Shown one piece after another: positions 43,656 through 51,286 of a stretch of DNA of 61,317 nt. Source of the stretch: Nitrospirota bacterium (GTDB taxonomy: Bacteria; Nitrospirota; Thermodesulfovibrionia; Thermodesulfovibrionales; Magnetobacteriaceae); the NCBI GenBank assembly GCA_015233895.1, contig JADFXG010000017.1:1-61317 (forward strand), read 5' to 3'. Below the pieces are notes generated by a model, which worked only from the letters and a program-made list of their open reading frames with translations, searched no databases and was not told the origin of the DNA. Each line of letters opens with the position of its first letter. The stretch's first letter is position 1. The position numbers and the translations under genes are program-made.

Positions 43656-44798
43656 TTATTTCAACAGTGAAAGCACGTTCTGCGGAGACGAATTGGCCTG
43701 TGACAGAACCGATATACCGGCCTGTTGCAGAATCATGGACTTGGTAAGGTTTGCCGTCTCAGTAGCAAAGTCGGCATCCATTATTCTTGACCGTGCTGAC
43801 TGTGTATTCTGTATTATATTGCCTAAGTTATTAATAGCAGCCTCTAACTGATTTGCTTTAGCTCCCATATCTGCCTTTGCAGAATTCACAGTGTTCAAAG
43901 CCTCGTCAATAACAGCTACAGTGTTTGAAGCGTTCGATGTGAAGGTCACATGGCCTTGAACATCGCGGACTAAATTACCCTGAGTATCGAGTTTAGCAAC
44001 CTGAAACGCTGCTATACCGGTGTAACTGATAGCGCCTGGCTGCGTTGTAGCTAACGCTGATGTTGACATAGATGTACTGTATGTCCAGTTTGGCGGAGGC
44101 GGTGCTCCAGCTGTACCCATAAGCAAGGTGTCTCCTACTGCCATGGTTTGACCGTTAACGATAGCTATTCCGCTTGTACCAGTAGTAGTGTGAATGTCTT
44201 TTAAATACATGGTCAGCCCATCTTTGAGCCCATCACTGCTGGCCTTAAATGTTTTGCCGCCTAAGGCATCCGTGTTCAGAGAAGGTACCGCTATGCTTAT
44301 ACTTGAGTCGCTTGCTGAATAGCTTGTGTTAAACTTTATCTTTGTGGTAATGCCTGACTTCGCAACAGTGTCATAATTACCAGCAAGCAGCCGCACACCG
44401 TTAAATTTGGTCTGCTCGGAGATTCTCCCTATCTCCTCTACAAGTGAGTTTGCCTCTTTTTGCATGTAGGCGACATCGGTTGCACCGTACTGGCCACTCA
44501 TTGCCTGCACGCCAAGCTCCCGGACTCTCTGAAGGTTATTTGTTATTTCATCCATTGCGCCCTCAGCCGTTTGAACCATAGAGAGACCGTCGTTTGCGTT
44601 TCTTACGCCAACTGTCAAACCTCTTGTTTGTGAGTCCATGCCTGTTGCGATTGCAAGCCCTGCTGCGTCATCTGCCGCTGAGTTTACCCTCAAGCCTGAT
44701 GATAATCTCGTCATTGCTGTTTGAAGGGGATTCTGGGTTTTCCTTAGATTGTTTTGTGCACTGATAGACATTATGTTTGTGTTTATTACAAAAGCCAT
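43656..44798 (-). CDS. fliC: Flagellin, tandem copy 3 (first in reading order)
   Basis: 380 residues. Its N-terminus, MAFVINTNIMSISAQNNLRK, differs from the others by Ser for Asn in SISAQ, and the C-terminus ends NVLSLLK. It shares most central residues with copy 2. GGAGG lies upstream of ATG 44798. It is the first full flagellin after the leader ORF and the candidate promoter at 45096-45110. No clear terminator is seen between it and copy 2, so some read-through is likely. Confidence 0.95.
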   Translation of the reverse strand: MAFVINTNIMSISAQNNLRKTQNPLQTAMTRLSSGLRVNSAADDAAGLAIATGMDSQTRGLTVGVRNANDGLSMVQTAEGAMDEITNNLQRVRELGVQAMSGQYGATDVAYMQKEANSLVEEIGRISEQTKFNGVRLLAGNYDTVAKSGITTKIKFNTSYSASDSSISIAVPSLNTDALGGKTFKASSDGLKDGLTMYLKDIHTTTGTSGIAIVNGQTMAVGDTLLMGTAGAPPPPNWTYSTSMSTSALATTQPGAISYTGIAAFQVAKLDTQGNLVRDVQGHVTFTSNASNTVAVIDEALNTVNSAKADMGAKANQLEAAINNLGNIIQNTQSARSRIMDADFATETANLTKSMILQQAGISVLSQANSSPQNVLSLLK

Positions 44799-44826
44799 GA
44801 TAAACCTCCGTGTGTCTCATATTAGT

Positions 44827-44847
44827 CTAATAGCATCCGGCTATTAG
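44827..44847 (-). promoter_or_regulatory. Leader hairpin with GGA loop, flagellin copy 3
   Basis: On the minus strand CTAATAGC-CGGAT-GCTATTAG gives an 8-base-pair stem, one pair longer than in copies 1 and 2, with the same loop CGGAT. It lies close upstream of the GGAGG ribosome site. Confidence 0.6.
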
Positions 44848-44898
44848 TTTACAAACAAACTAATTCAAACATTTTCTGAAACAGTTACGCCGCTATCG

Positions 44899-44927
44899 CT
44901 TAATTTATTAATCATTAATAAATTAAG
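44899..44927. repeat. Perfect 14-bp AT-rich palindrome between leader ORF and flagellin copy 3
   Basis: CTTAATTTATTAAT and ATTAATAAATTAAG are exact reverse complements separated by one C. The site is 13 bases beyond the leader-ORF stop codon. It could be an operator for a dimeric DNA-binding protein or a hairpin acting as an attenuator. Confidence 0.55.
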
Positions 44928-44940
44928 GCAACATCAAGTG

Positions 44941-45003
44941 TTATGTATCGTTTATGGTTTTGGGTAGAGGAGTTATTCTTTTTGCTGCAGTTAGTAAAGT
45001 CAT
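44941..45003 (-). CDS. Candidate 20-residue flagellin leader peptide
   Basis: The short frame reads MTLLTAAKRITPLPKTINDT and is preceded by ACAAGGAGGTTGAC, a ribosome site as good as those of the flagellins. It has its own upstream GGA-loop hairpin (45033-45049), like each flagellin gene. It does not match the flagellin N-terminus, so it is not simply a truncated copy. It contains two prolines close together (TPLP). It might be a leader peptide whose translation affects the palindrome downstream. Translation is not proven. Confidence 0.45.
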   Translation of the reverse strand: MTLLTAAKRITPLPKTINDT

Positions 45004-45032
45004 GTCAACCTCCTTGTAATGTTACAATTTCT

Positions 45033-45049
45033 GACAGCATCCGGCTGCC
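45033..45049 (-). promoter_or_regulatory. Leader hairpin with GGA loop, ahead of the leader ORF
   Basis: On the minus strand GGCAGC-CGGAT-GCTGTC folds like the flagellin hairpins. The stem bases differ from AATAGC/GCTATT but keep pairing (one G-U), while the loop CGGAT is unchanged. Compensatory change in the stem is good evidence that the RNA structure is under selection. Confidence 0.65.
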
Positions 45050-45095
45050 GCTTTAAATCTTAAAACTCTAGTTCTATACTTTTCGTTAGTTATGT

Positions 45096-45110
45096 TGCAA
45101 TACTGTATCC
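45096..45110 (-). promoter_or_regulatory. Candidate sigma-54-type promoter of the flagellin cluster
   Basis: On the minus strand GG (45110-45109), ten bases, then GC within TTGCA (45100-45096) matches the invariant GG-N10-GC spacing and the -12 box of sigma-54 promoters. The -24 box (AGGATAC) is a weak match to TGGCACG. Transcription would start near 45085, about 80 bases before the leader ORF. Confidence 0.35.
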
Positions 45111-45307
45111 TTACAATATCTCACACTGCTCTTACGTACGCCTTACTACTTATTACCTTCTTGCAGCCTCTTTGCTGCTCTTAGTCAACTTATCGGCAGT
45201 ATTTTATAAAAACTTAATACTGTGTGAAAAAACTGTTTCAAAACTACTATAATACTTACCGATGGTTCTGAGTATTGTTGATAACTTAAGCTTAGGAGGA
45301 CGGCGGC

Positions 45308-46702
45308 ATGGCGGCTAAACGCACGGAAACAGACACAATGGGAGGCATTGAGGTTGATGCTGACAGGTTGTGGGGAGCTCAAACTGAGCGATCTCTGAGG
45401 TTTTTTTCAATAGGGGCTGAGAAAATGCCGATAGAGGTAATACGCGCCTTTGGAGTTTTAAAAAAAGCGGCAGCCCTTGCTAACAGGGACCTGGGGCAGC
45501 TTTCCGCCGTTAAGGCAGACCTGATTGCTAAAGCCGCTGATGAGATCATAGAGGGCAAACTTGACAGTCATTTCCCGCTTTCCGTTTGGCAAACAGGAAG
45601 CGGCACTCAGACCAACATGAACGTTAACGAGGTAATTGCAAACCGTGCTATAGAGTCAGTTGGCGGCGTTATTGGCTCTAAAGAGCCTGTGCATCCCAAT
45701 GATGACGTTAATAAATCCCAGTCCTCAAACGACGCTTTCCCAACCGCCATGCACATAGCGGCAACCATCACTCTGACAAGAGGGCTAATGCCGTCTGTTA
45801 AAGCTCTCAGGGACGGTTTAAATGATAAATCAGAGGAGTTTTCCAAAATTATAAAAATAGGGCGAACTCATCTTCAGGACGCAGTGCCTCTTACTTTAGG
45901 GCAGGAGTTTTCAGGATATGTGGCACAGCTGGATTTTTGCATAACTGCAACAGAAAACGTTATCCCTTACCTATATGACTTAGCAATAGGGGGTACTGCG
46001 GTAGGAACCGGCCTTAATGCGCACCCTGAGTTTGCAGAGTGTGCCTCAACATATATTTCTAAACAGACCGGATTACCCTTTAAACCCTCACAAAACAAAT
46101 TTGCCGCTCTCAGCTCACACGAGCCGATTGTGTCTGTCTCCGGTGCACTTAAGACTCTGAGCATTGCACTTTTAAAAATTGCAAACGATATCAGATGGTT
46201 AGCATCAGGACCGCGCTCAGGAATTGGGGAGCTGACTCTTCCTGCCAACGAACCAGGCTCATCCATTATGCCAGGCAAAGTAAACCCCACTCAGTGTGAG
46301 GCACTGACTATGGTCTGTGCTCAGGTCATGGGAAACGATGCAACCATAGCGTTTGCCGGCTCTCAAGGCAATTTTGAGCTAAACGTGTATAAACCAGTGA
46401 TTATCTATAATTTATTACAGAGCATAAACCTGCTTGCCGATTCATGCCGGTCTTTTAACGAAAACCTCGTTTGCGGTATAAAAGCCAATGAGGACACTAT
46501 CGCCTCTCATGTAAAAAACTCTCTCATGCTTGTAACAGCGTTAAATCCTGTTGTGGGGTACGATAATGCCGCAAAAATCGCTAAAACCGCCCACCAGTGC
46601 AAAATTACCCTCAAAGAGGCTTGCGTCAAACTTGGGCTTTTGACCGAAGAGGAATTTGACCGGCATGTGGATCCGGCAAAAATGATTTCAAATTCAATTT
46701 GA
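45308..46702 (+). CDS. fumC: Fumarate hydratase class II
   Basis: A full-length enzyme of 464 residues: [20 protein letters not shown] at the start, [39 protein letters not shown] (catalytic His) and the superfamily signature [15 protein letters not shown]. It interconverts fumarate and malate in the TCA cycle and, being class II, needs no iron-sulfur cluster. GGAGGA precedes ATG 45308. It is divergent from the flagellin cluster and appears monocistronic. Confidence 0.96.
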   Translation: MAAKRTETDTMGGIEVDADRLWGAQTERSLRFFSIGAEKMPIEVIRAFGVLKKAAALANRDLGQLSAVKADLIAKAADEIIEGKLDSHFPLSVWQTGSGTQTNMNVNEVIANRAIESVGGVIGSKEPVHPNDDVNKSQSSNDAFPTAMHIAATITLTRGLMPSVKALRDGLNDKSEEFSKIIKIGRTHLQDAVPLTLGQEFSGYVAQLDFCITATENVIPYLYDLAIGGTAVGTGLNAHPEFAECASTYISKQTGLPFKPSQNKFAALSSHEPIVSVSGALKTLSIALLKIANDIRWLASGPRSGIGELTLPANEPGSSIMPGKVNPTQCEALTMVCAQVMGNDATIAFAGSQGNFELNVYKPVIIYNLLQSINLLADSCRSFNENLVCGIKANEDTIASHVKNSLMLVTALNPVVGYDNAAKIAKTAHQCKITLKEACVKLGLLTEEEFDRHVDPAKMISNSI

Positions 46703-46860
46703 AATACAAGGCAGATATTTTTTATTGTATAGAAGAGCTTTTATTCTACAGAGTAAAGCTATATACCATTACAATTCTAATTTAAAATGGGTAAAATATT
46801 ATTATTTACTTTTATGCCAATTTGTTTTAACATATATAATGCTAAGCGAGGTGGTTGATA

Positions 46861-47433
46861 ATGACAAATACAACTACTGTAATTGAAGCAGTGTTTTATC
46901 TGTTGAGTAAGCTTGGACCTTCAGATAAATTGAAACTGATTAAGTTAATTTACCTTGCCGATAAATTCCATCTTATTCGTTATGGCCGCACTGTTACCAG
47001 AGATAAGTACTTAGCTATGGAGCACGGGCCAGTGGGCTCTGTAGTTAAAGATGTTTTGAGTTTTAATTCCAAAAGCCTTTCTGCTAGTGAGCTTAGATGT
47101 GCTTGTGCATTGTTTGAGGAAACTGACACTTACACCTTTAAAGCCAAACAATCTGCCACTGAACGCGATTTTGACATGTTATCTGAAAGTGATATAGAAT
47201 CTTTTGACTTTGTGATTAATCAATTTGGACGTATGACGCAGTGGGAGCTTAGAGATTATACGCATAAATACCCTGAGTGGTATCAACACGAACAGTTATT
47301 AAAAGCTGGGCAAAGCAGAAGTGAACCTATAAACACAAAGGAGTTGCTGTCTTTACTTGATAATGACCCTCTAACTATGCCGATGGAACATCTGACAGAA
47401 TCTGGGAAAATACTTACCGGAAATTATGATTAA
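46861..47433 (+). CDS. Panacea-domain (SocA/DUF4065-like) protein, candidate antitoxin
   Basis: 190 residues. The N-terminal motif LSKLGPSDKLKLIKLIYLAD followed by HLIRYGRTVTRDKYLAMEHG and GPVGSVV is the classic Panacea/DUF4065 signature (SocA, GepA). Panacea proteins serve as antitoxins to many unrelated toxins or as ClpXP adaptors. ATG 46861 follows GAGGTGG at suitable spacing; a TATAAT box lies at 46835-46840. The next gene begins 2 bases after its stop, as expected for an antitoxin-toxin pair. Antitoxin function is inferred from domain and gene order. Confidence 0.8.
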   Translation: MTNTTTVIEAVFYLLSKLGPSDKLKLIKLIYLADKFHLIRYGRTVTRDKYLAMEHGPVGSVVKDVLSFNSKSLSASELRCACALFEETDTYTFKAKQSATERDFDMLSESDIESFDFVINQFGRMTQWELRDYTHKYPEWYQHEQLLKAGQSRSEPINTKELLSLLDNDPLTMPMEHLTESGKILTGNYD

Positions 47434-47435
47434 GC

Positions 47436-47882
47436 GTGGAATTACCGGCAGAGCTAATAATTGAATATCTTTCAGACTTTTGTATATGTCATTTTAAAGA
47501 CTGTAAACACGACCCTGAAGCACCAGCGCACTACTATGTAAATGTGCCAATAACTGATACTTCAAGTTTGCTGTTATGTATAATAACATCGCAAGTAAAT
47601 AGCAGACAAAATTATTATTACAGGTTAAATCCAAAAGCAGCTGATAGCCTTGTTAGCATAAAAAAACAAGATCTGCCATTTACTTTAAAAGACTGCGTTG
47701 TTGATTGTAATAGCGCAGAGCTGATTAAAAAAGCAGAACTGCTTAACAGGATTAATCCTGATATTGGCTTTGATATTAAAGAAAGGGAAATTCCTTCGTT
47801 TCTAAGAAATGCAATAAAACAATCTGTAATAAACAGCCCACTCATTTCTAAATATATTAAAAAAATGCTGGAACAAATTTAA
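47436..47882 (+). CDS. Candidate toxin, possibly PemK/MazF-like
   Basis: 148 residues, starting GTG directly behind the Panacea gene. The pattern HYYVNVPITDTSSLLLCIIT, then KKQDLPFTLKDCVVDCNSAE, resembles the SH3-like barrel of PemK/MazF-type or related small toxins: opening His/Tyr strand, hydrophobic strand ending in Thr, and a late basic/Ser/Val strand. The similarity is weak and no catalytic residue set is certain. Five cysteines are present. It could instead be an uncharacterised small accessory protein. Gene order supports toxin over other options. Confidence 0.5.
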   Translation: MELPAELIIEYLSDFCICHFKDCKHDPEAPAHYYVNVPITDTSSLLLCIITSQVNSRQNYYYRLNPKAADSLVSIKKQDLPFTLKDCVVDCNSAELIKKAELLNRINPDIGFDIKEREIPSFLRNAIKQSVINSPLISKYIKKMLEQI

Positions 47883-47943
47883 TACAATGTTTATTAAATT
47901 TAAGATAAATTTTACATACTGGACAGAGATTAGGTAAAAAATT

Positions 47944-48972
47944 TTGGAAAAGAAAGTACTTGCACATTTCTATGAAAAATTCTTACTGGGCTTAATACCG
48001 CTGGTTCTTATCTCCATAATCGGCACCATTGGGTACTGGTATATAGGAAATAAACATTATACATTTTTAGATTGCTTTTATATGACTTTTTCAACCATAG
48101 CCACTATCGGTTTTGGCGAGATAATAGATATGTCTGATAAACCTCAGGGCAGGTTGTTTACAATATTTTTGGCATTAGCAGGCATTGGAACAATGAGCTA
48201 TTTACTTTCGAACTTTACAGCTTTTATCATAGAGGGAGACCTGAAGGAGGCATTTTGGATAAATAAGATGGAAAAAAAGATAAAACAGCTAACGGATCAC
48301 TATATTATCTGTGGGGCGGAGGGTAACGGTCTTTACATTGCCGGTGAATTAAATTTAACAAAGCGGCCTTCGGTTTTGATAGATATAGATATGAAAAAAA
48401 TAGAAAAAATGCTGGAGACCTGTCCCGATCAGCTCTACATACAGGGGGATGCCACAGACAACAACGTGCTGCTTCATTGCGGCATAGAGAGGGCAAAAGG
48501 ACTGTTTGCCGCAGCCGGAGACGATAACGTTGACCTTGTGATATGCCTCAGTGCCAGACAGTTAAATCCCTCACTTAAAATAGTAGCCCGCTGCCGACAG
48601 TTAAAAAACATCGCCAAAATGGAAAGAGCCGGGGCAGATGTAGTCGTATCCACACATCTTATTGGCGGCATGAGAATGTCCTCTGAGATGTTCCGCCCTG
48701 CTGTCGTCTCATTTCTTGATGTTATGCTCAGGGATAAATCCAAAAATCTCCGCATTGAGGAATTTACGTTGCCGGAGAGTTTTACCCCTAAAAAGTTATC
48801 TGATATCAATTTTAAAAAGCATCCTGATATCTTGCTCCTTGCTATCAAAAGCGCCTCTGAATGGACATATAATCCAAAGGAGGACTTTATTGTAAATCCC
48901 TTGGATACTTTTGTTTTTTTAGCTACGCCGCAGCAAAGAATAGACATCCGTGAGGAACTAAGAGATTTATAA
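47944..48972 (+). CDS. Potassium channel with TrkA-N (RCK) domain
   Basis: 342 residues. Two membrane helices flank the pore helix and selectivity filter, MTFSTIATIGFGEI. The filter is TIGFG rather than the usual TVGYG, a variant accepted in several K+ channels. A cytoplasmic RCK/TrkA-N domain follows (YIICGAEGNGLYIAGELNLT, then YIQGDATDNNVLLHCGIERA) with a nucleotide-binding fold, and a TrkA-C-like end. It probably opens on binding a nucleotide or ion. The TTG start at 47944 is the best available. Confidence 0.88.
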   Translation: MEKKVLAHFYEKFLLGLIPLVLISIIGTIGYWYIGNKHYTFLDCFYMTFSTIATIGFGEIIDMSDKPQGRLFTIFLALAGIGTMSYLLSNFTAFIIEGDLKEAFWINKMEKKIKQLTDHYIICGAEGNGLYIAGELNLTKRPSVLIDIDMKKIEKMLETCPDQLYIQGDATDNNVLLHCGIERAKGLFAAAGDDNVDLVICLSARQLNPSLKIVARCRQLKNIAKMERAGADVVVSTHLIGGMRMSSEMFRPAVVSFLDVMLRDKSKNLRIEEFTLPESFTPKKLSDINFKKHPDILLLAIKSASEWTYNPKEDFIVNPLDTFVFLATPQQRIDIREELRDL

Positions 48973-48986
48973 GCAGCCGACAAAAA

Positions 48987-49667
48987 ATGCCACACTGTGA
49001 GTTAAAAATGATAGAGAAAACGTATTGTGTCGGGGAAATCACTGTGGAGGCTCTAAGGGGTGTGAATCTGATAATAGAAAAAGGGGATTTTACTGCTATA
49101 ACAGGAGTTTCAGGCTCAGGAAAAACAACCCTTTTAAACATAATTGGCTGCCTTGACGTTCCCACCTCTGGCAGCTACAAGCTTAACGGCACTGACGTGT
49201 CTCACTACAACGACGATGCTCTCTCTGCTATACGTAATAAGTTAATAGGCTTTGTGTTTCAACATTTTTACCTGCTGCCCTATATAACAGCCATAGAAAA
49301 CGTTTTGTTACCAGTGCTTTATACAGAAACACCGGTGGATAATCCGAGGGAGCTGGCACTTGATGCACTTACCAGAGTGGGATTGTCCGACAGGGCGGAT
49401 TTTAAACCCGGGCAGCTCTCCGGCGGCCAGCAGCAGCGAGTGGCTATAGCACGCGCCCTTATCAATTCACCGTCCCTTATAATATGTGATGAACCAACAG
49501 GCCAGCTTGACTCTAAAACTGCATCAGAGGTCATGCAAACCCTTGTTGACTTAAATACCGCAGGAAAAACCATTCTGATGGTGACTCACGATGCTGCCGT
49601 GGCAAGGATTGCCAGGAGAGCCTATCACATACGAGACGGTCTTATAAGTAATAACGATTCGCTTTAG
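48987..49667 (+). CDS. ABC transporter ATP-binding protein (LolD/MacB-like)
   Basis: 226 residues with Walker [17 protein letters not shown]-loop [16 protein letters not shown], the ABC signature [15 protein letters not shown], Walker [10 protein letters not shown] and the H-loop MVTHD. Length and motif spelling match the LolD/MacB/FtsE group, which powers lipoprotein release, drug efflux or cell-division complexes. No permease gene is adjacent, so its partner is encoded elsewhere. It starts 14 bases after the K+ channel gene, with no clear ribosome site at ATG 48987. Confidence 0.9.
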   Translation: MPHCELKMIEKTYCVGEITVEALRGVNLIIEKGDFTAITGVSGSGKTTLLNIIGCLDVPTSGSYKLNGTDVSHYNDDALSAIRNKLIGFVFQHFYLLPYITAIENVLLPVLYTETPVDNPRELALDALTRVGLSDRADFKPGQLSGGQQQRVAIARALINSPSLIICDEPTGQLDSKTASEVMQTLVDLNTAGKTILMVTHDAAVARIARRAYHIRDGLISNNDSL

Positions 49668-49676
49668 AAAAATTAA

Positions 49677-51152
49677 TCAAATAAACATGAATCCAAAAAC
49701 TCTGGACCTAATCAATTTGAATCTGAATCTTATAATTTTACCGGCTAATTTTGATATGTTCTTATTACCTTTAAAAGTTACCGGACTCCAGTGGTTGTTG
49801 CCGGTTATGACATCACAATCGTTCAATGAAAATCCGTCAAAAACTGGCGCCTCAAGTCTGGGTTTCAGCTCCAGCACCTCGATTTTGATTTCCCCTCCGG
49901 GGTAAGAAACCGAATTAATCAGCATTTCAGAGCCCTTAAATATACACGGATACGTGTAAAATTCCCCCATAAGCGGGGCCTCAATTCCCACAATGCCGTC
50001 CTCTCTGACTGTGGCAAGGTATATGGCAGGCCGCTCGGCACGGTATTCATTATGGGCACGGCGGGAAAAAAACACAGGATGTGCCCATTGTTTACCCTCA
50101 TACGGAACCAGACCAACTCCGGCATACGTCGTGATTTTTTCGGGATTTTCCTCGTTTGAATAAAGTGCCGATTGCGAAGGGAAAAACCACCGGTTGCCGT
50201 CTCTGCTTAGCGCCAGATGCAGACTTAGAGTGTCGGTGTCTCTGTGGTAGATAGCCGGAAACATTATGTGTGCCATGTCGGCGCCGGGCCACTTATTGTA
50301 GCTGTTTGTGTATATATCGGCAGAGGGTCCCCAGCTAATCTCAGGTGTTAACACTGCCTTTGGAGGTGGAAATTTGCCAAATTGCCGGGACTCGGTTTTT
50401 CTTACTATCCGTTTACCTCCAAATCCATGACGATTCTGCGGAGACCAACCCCTTACGTACAAAACATACTTCTTTTTTTCCTTTATATAACAGGCGACTG
50501 ACTGCGTATCGCTTAAGTACTCCAGTACAGGTTCATCCAGTAGTGTCCAGTGTATTCCATCTGGAGATACTGCCCCATAAAGCCAATTAAACACATCCTT
50601 AACCTTTTTTGCCTGCCCAAGGTGCACAAGTTTATAACGTTCTGGCGCAGGTGCTGAGTCATCCTTAAACACGGTTGCGCCGTGGGCACCGAGAACTCCC
50701 CCTGTGCGCTCATCACCCCAGCCATACACTATATTGTTTGACTTGCTGCCTTTGTACTCTATAAGGCCAAGTTCGGGGCGATGCCAGTGCTTACAATCAT
50801 CCGATTCCATATAACAGAGTTTATCGTTTTCCTGAATTCCTTTTTCACTGAAATCATACGTGCAATACCAAAGGCGGTACTTTCCGTTGTCAAACATAAG
50901 AGTGCTGTAAGCGCCCACTAAGCCAAGCGGATCATCTGCCGCAATCGGATAATCTGAAATCTCAGGTTTTGTTATCTTAAGCTCTATCCCATACGGACTG
51001 AGCCACGGATGCGTTCCATATAAATCCTGATAGAATCTCCAAAATGGCATCCCATATCCAGCCTCAACATACCACCAGTCAAAAAACATGTTTTTAACGC
51101 CAACCCGAAACTGCATAGGAATGTGGATGTCCTCAGATGCCCTAACTAACAC
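49677..51152 (-). CDS. Glycosyl hydrolase-like five-bladed propeller protein
   Basis: 491 residues, no signal peptide. Repeated segments with Asp/Trp/Tyr, such as FDNGKYRLWYCTYDFSEKGI, CYMESDDCKHWHRPELGLIE and LYGAVSPDGIHWTLLDEPVL, have the S.DG..W pattern. This is characteristic of the GH32/43/62/68 beta-propeller superfamily and related phosphorylases. I cannot place it in one family or assign catalytic acids. The GTG start at 51152 has AAGGA 7 bases upstream. It is alone between the ABC gene and the two-component cassette. Confidence 0.6.
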   Translation of the reverse strand: MLVRASEDIHIPMQFRVGVKNMFFDWWYVEAGYGMPFWRFYQDLYGTHPWLSPYGIELKITKPEISDYPIAADDPLGLVGAYSTLMFDNGKYRLWYCTYDFSEKGIQENDKLCYMESDDCKHWHRPELGLIEYKGSKSNNIVYGWGDERTGGVLGAHGATVFKDDSAPAPERYKLVHLGQAKKVKDVFNWLYGAVSPDGIHWTLLDEPVLEYLSDTQSVACYIKEKKKYVLYVRGWSPQNRHGFGGKRIVRKTESRQFGKFPPPKAVLTPEISWGPSADIYTNSYNKWPGADMAHIMFPAIYHRDTDTLSLHLALSRDGNRWFFPSQSALYSNEENPEKITTYAGVGLVPYEGKQWAHPVFFSRRAHNEYRAERPAIYLATVREDGIVGIEAPLMGEFYTYPCIFKGSEMLINSVSYPGGEIKIEVLELKPRLEAPVFDGFSLNDCDVITGNNHWSPVTFKGNKNISKLAGKIIRFRFKLIRSRVFGFMFI

Positions 51153-51246
51153 TCAGCAGTCCTTGTAAAATATCAGTAATATCATGACATTTAATATAAC
51201 CTTTTTCATGGAAAATAAGTAAGGGAATAAGTAAGGAAAAGTGGTA

Positions 51247-51267
51247 AGGGAGGACGCTGCCCTCCCT
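51247..51267 (-). terminator. Terminator hairpin after the REC-histidine kinase gene
   Basis: AGGGAGG (51247-51253) and CCTCCCT (51261-51267) form a 7-base-pair GC stem, 20 bases after the stop at 51287. It belongs to a group of similar G-rich/C-rich hairpins in the window. Confidence 0.6.
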
Positions 51268-51286
51268 ATAATCGCATTGCCCTTAT

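Noticed and set aside
40730-45110. c-di-GMP (GEMM) riboswitch as an explanation of the flagellin-leader hairpins
   Set aside because: The conserved unit is only about 20 bases with one stem; the GEMM core (two-helix fold and its invariant A-rich joints) is absent.
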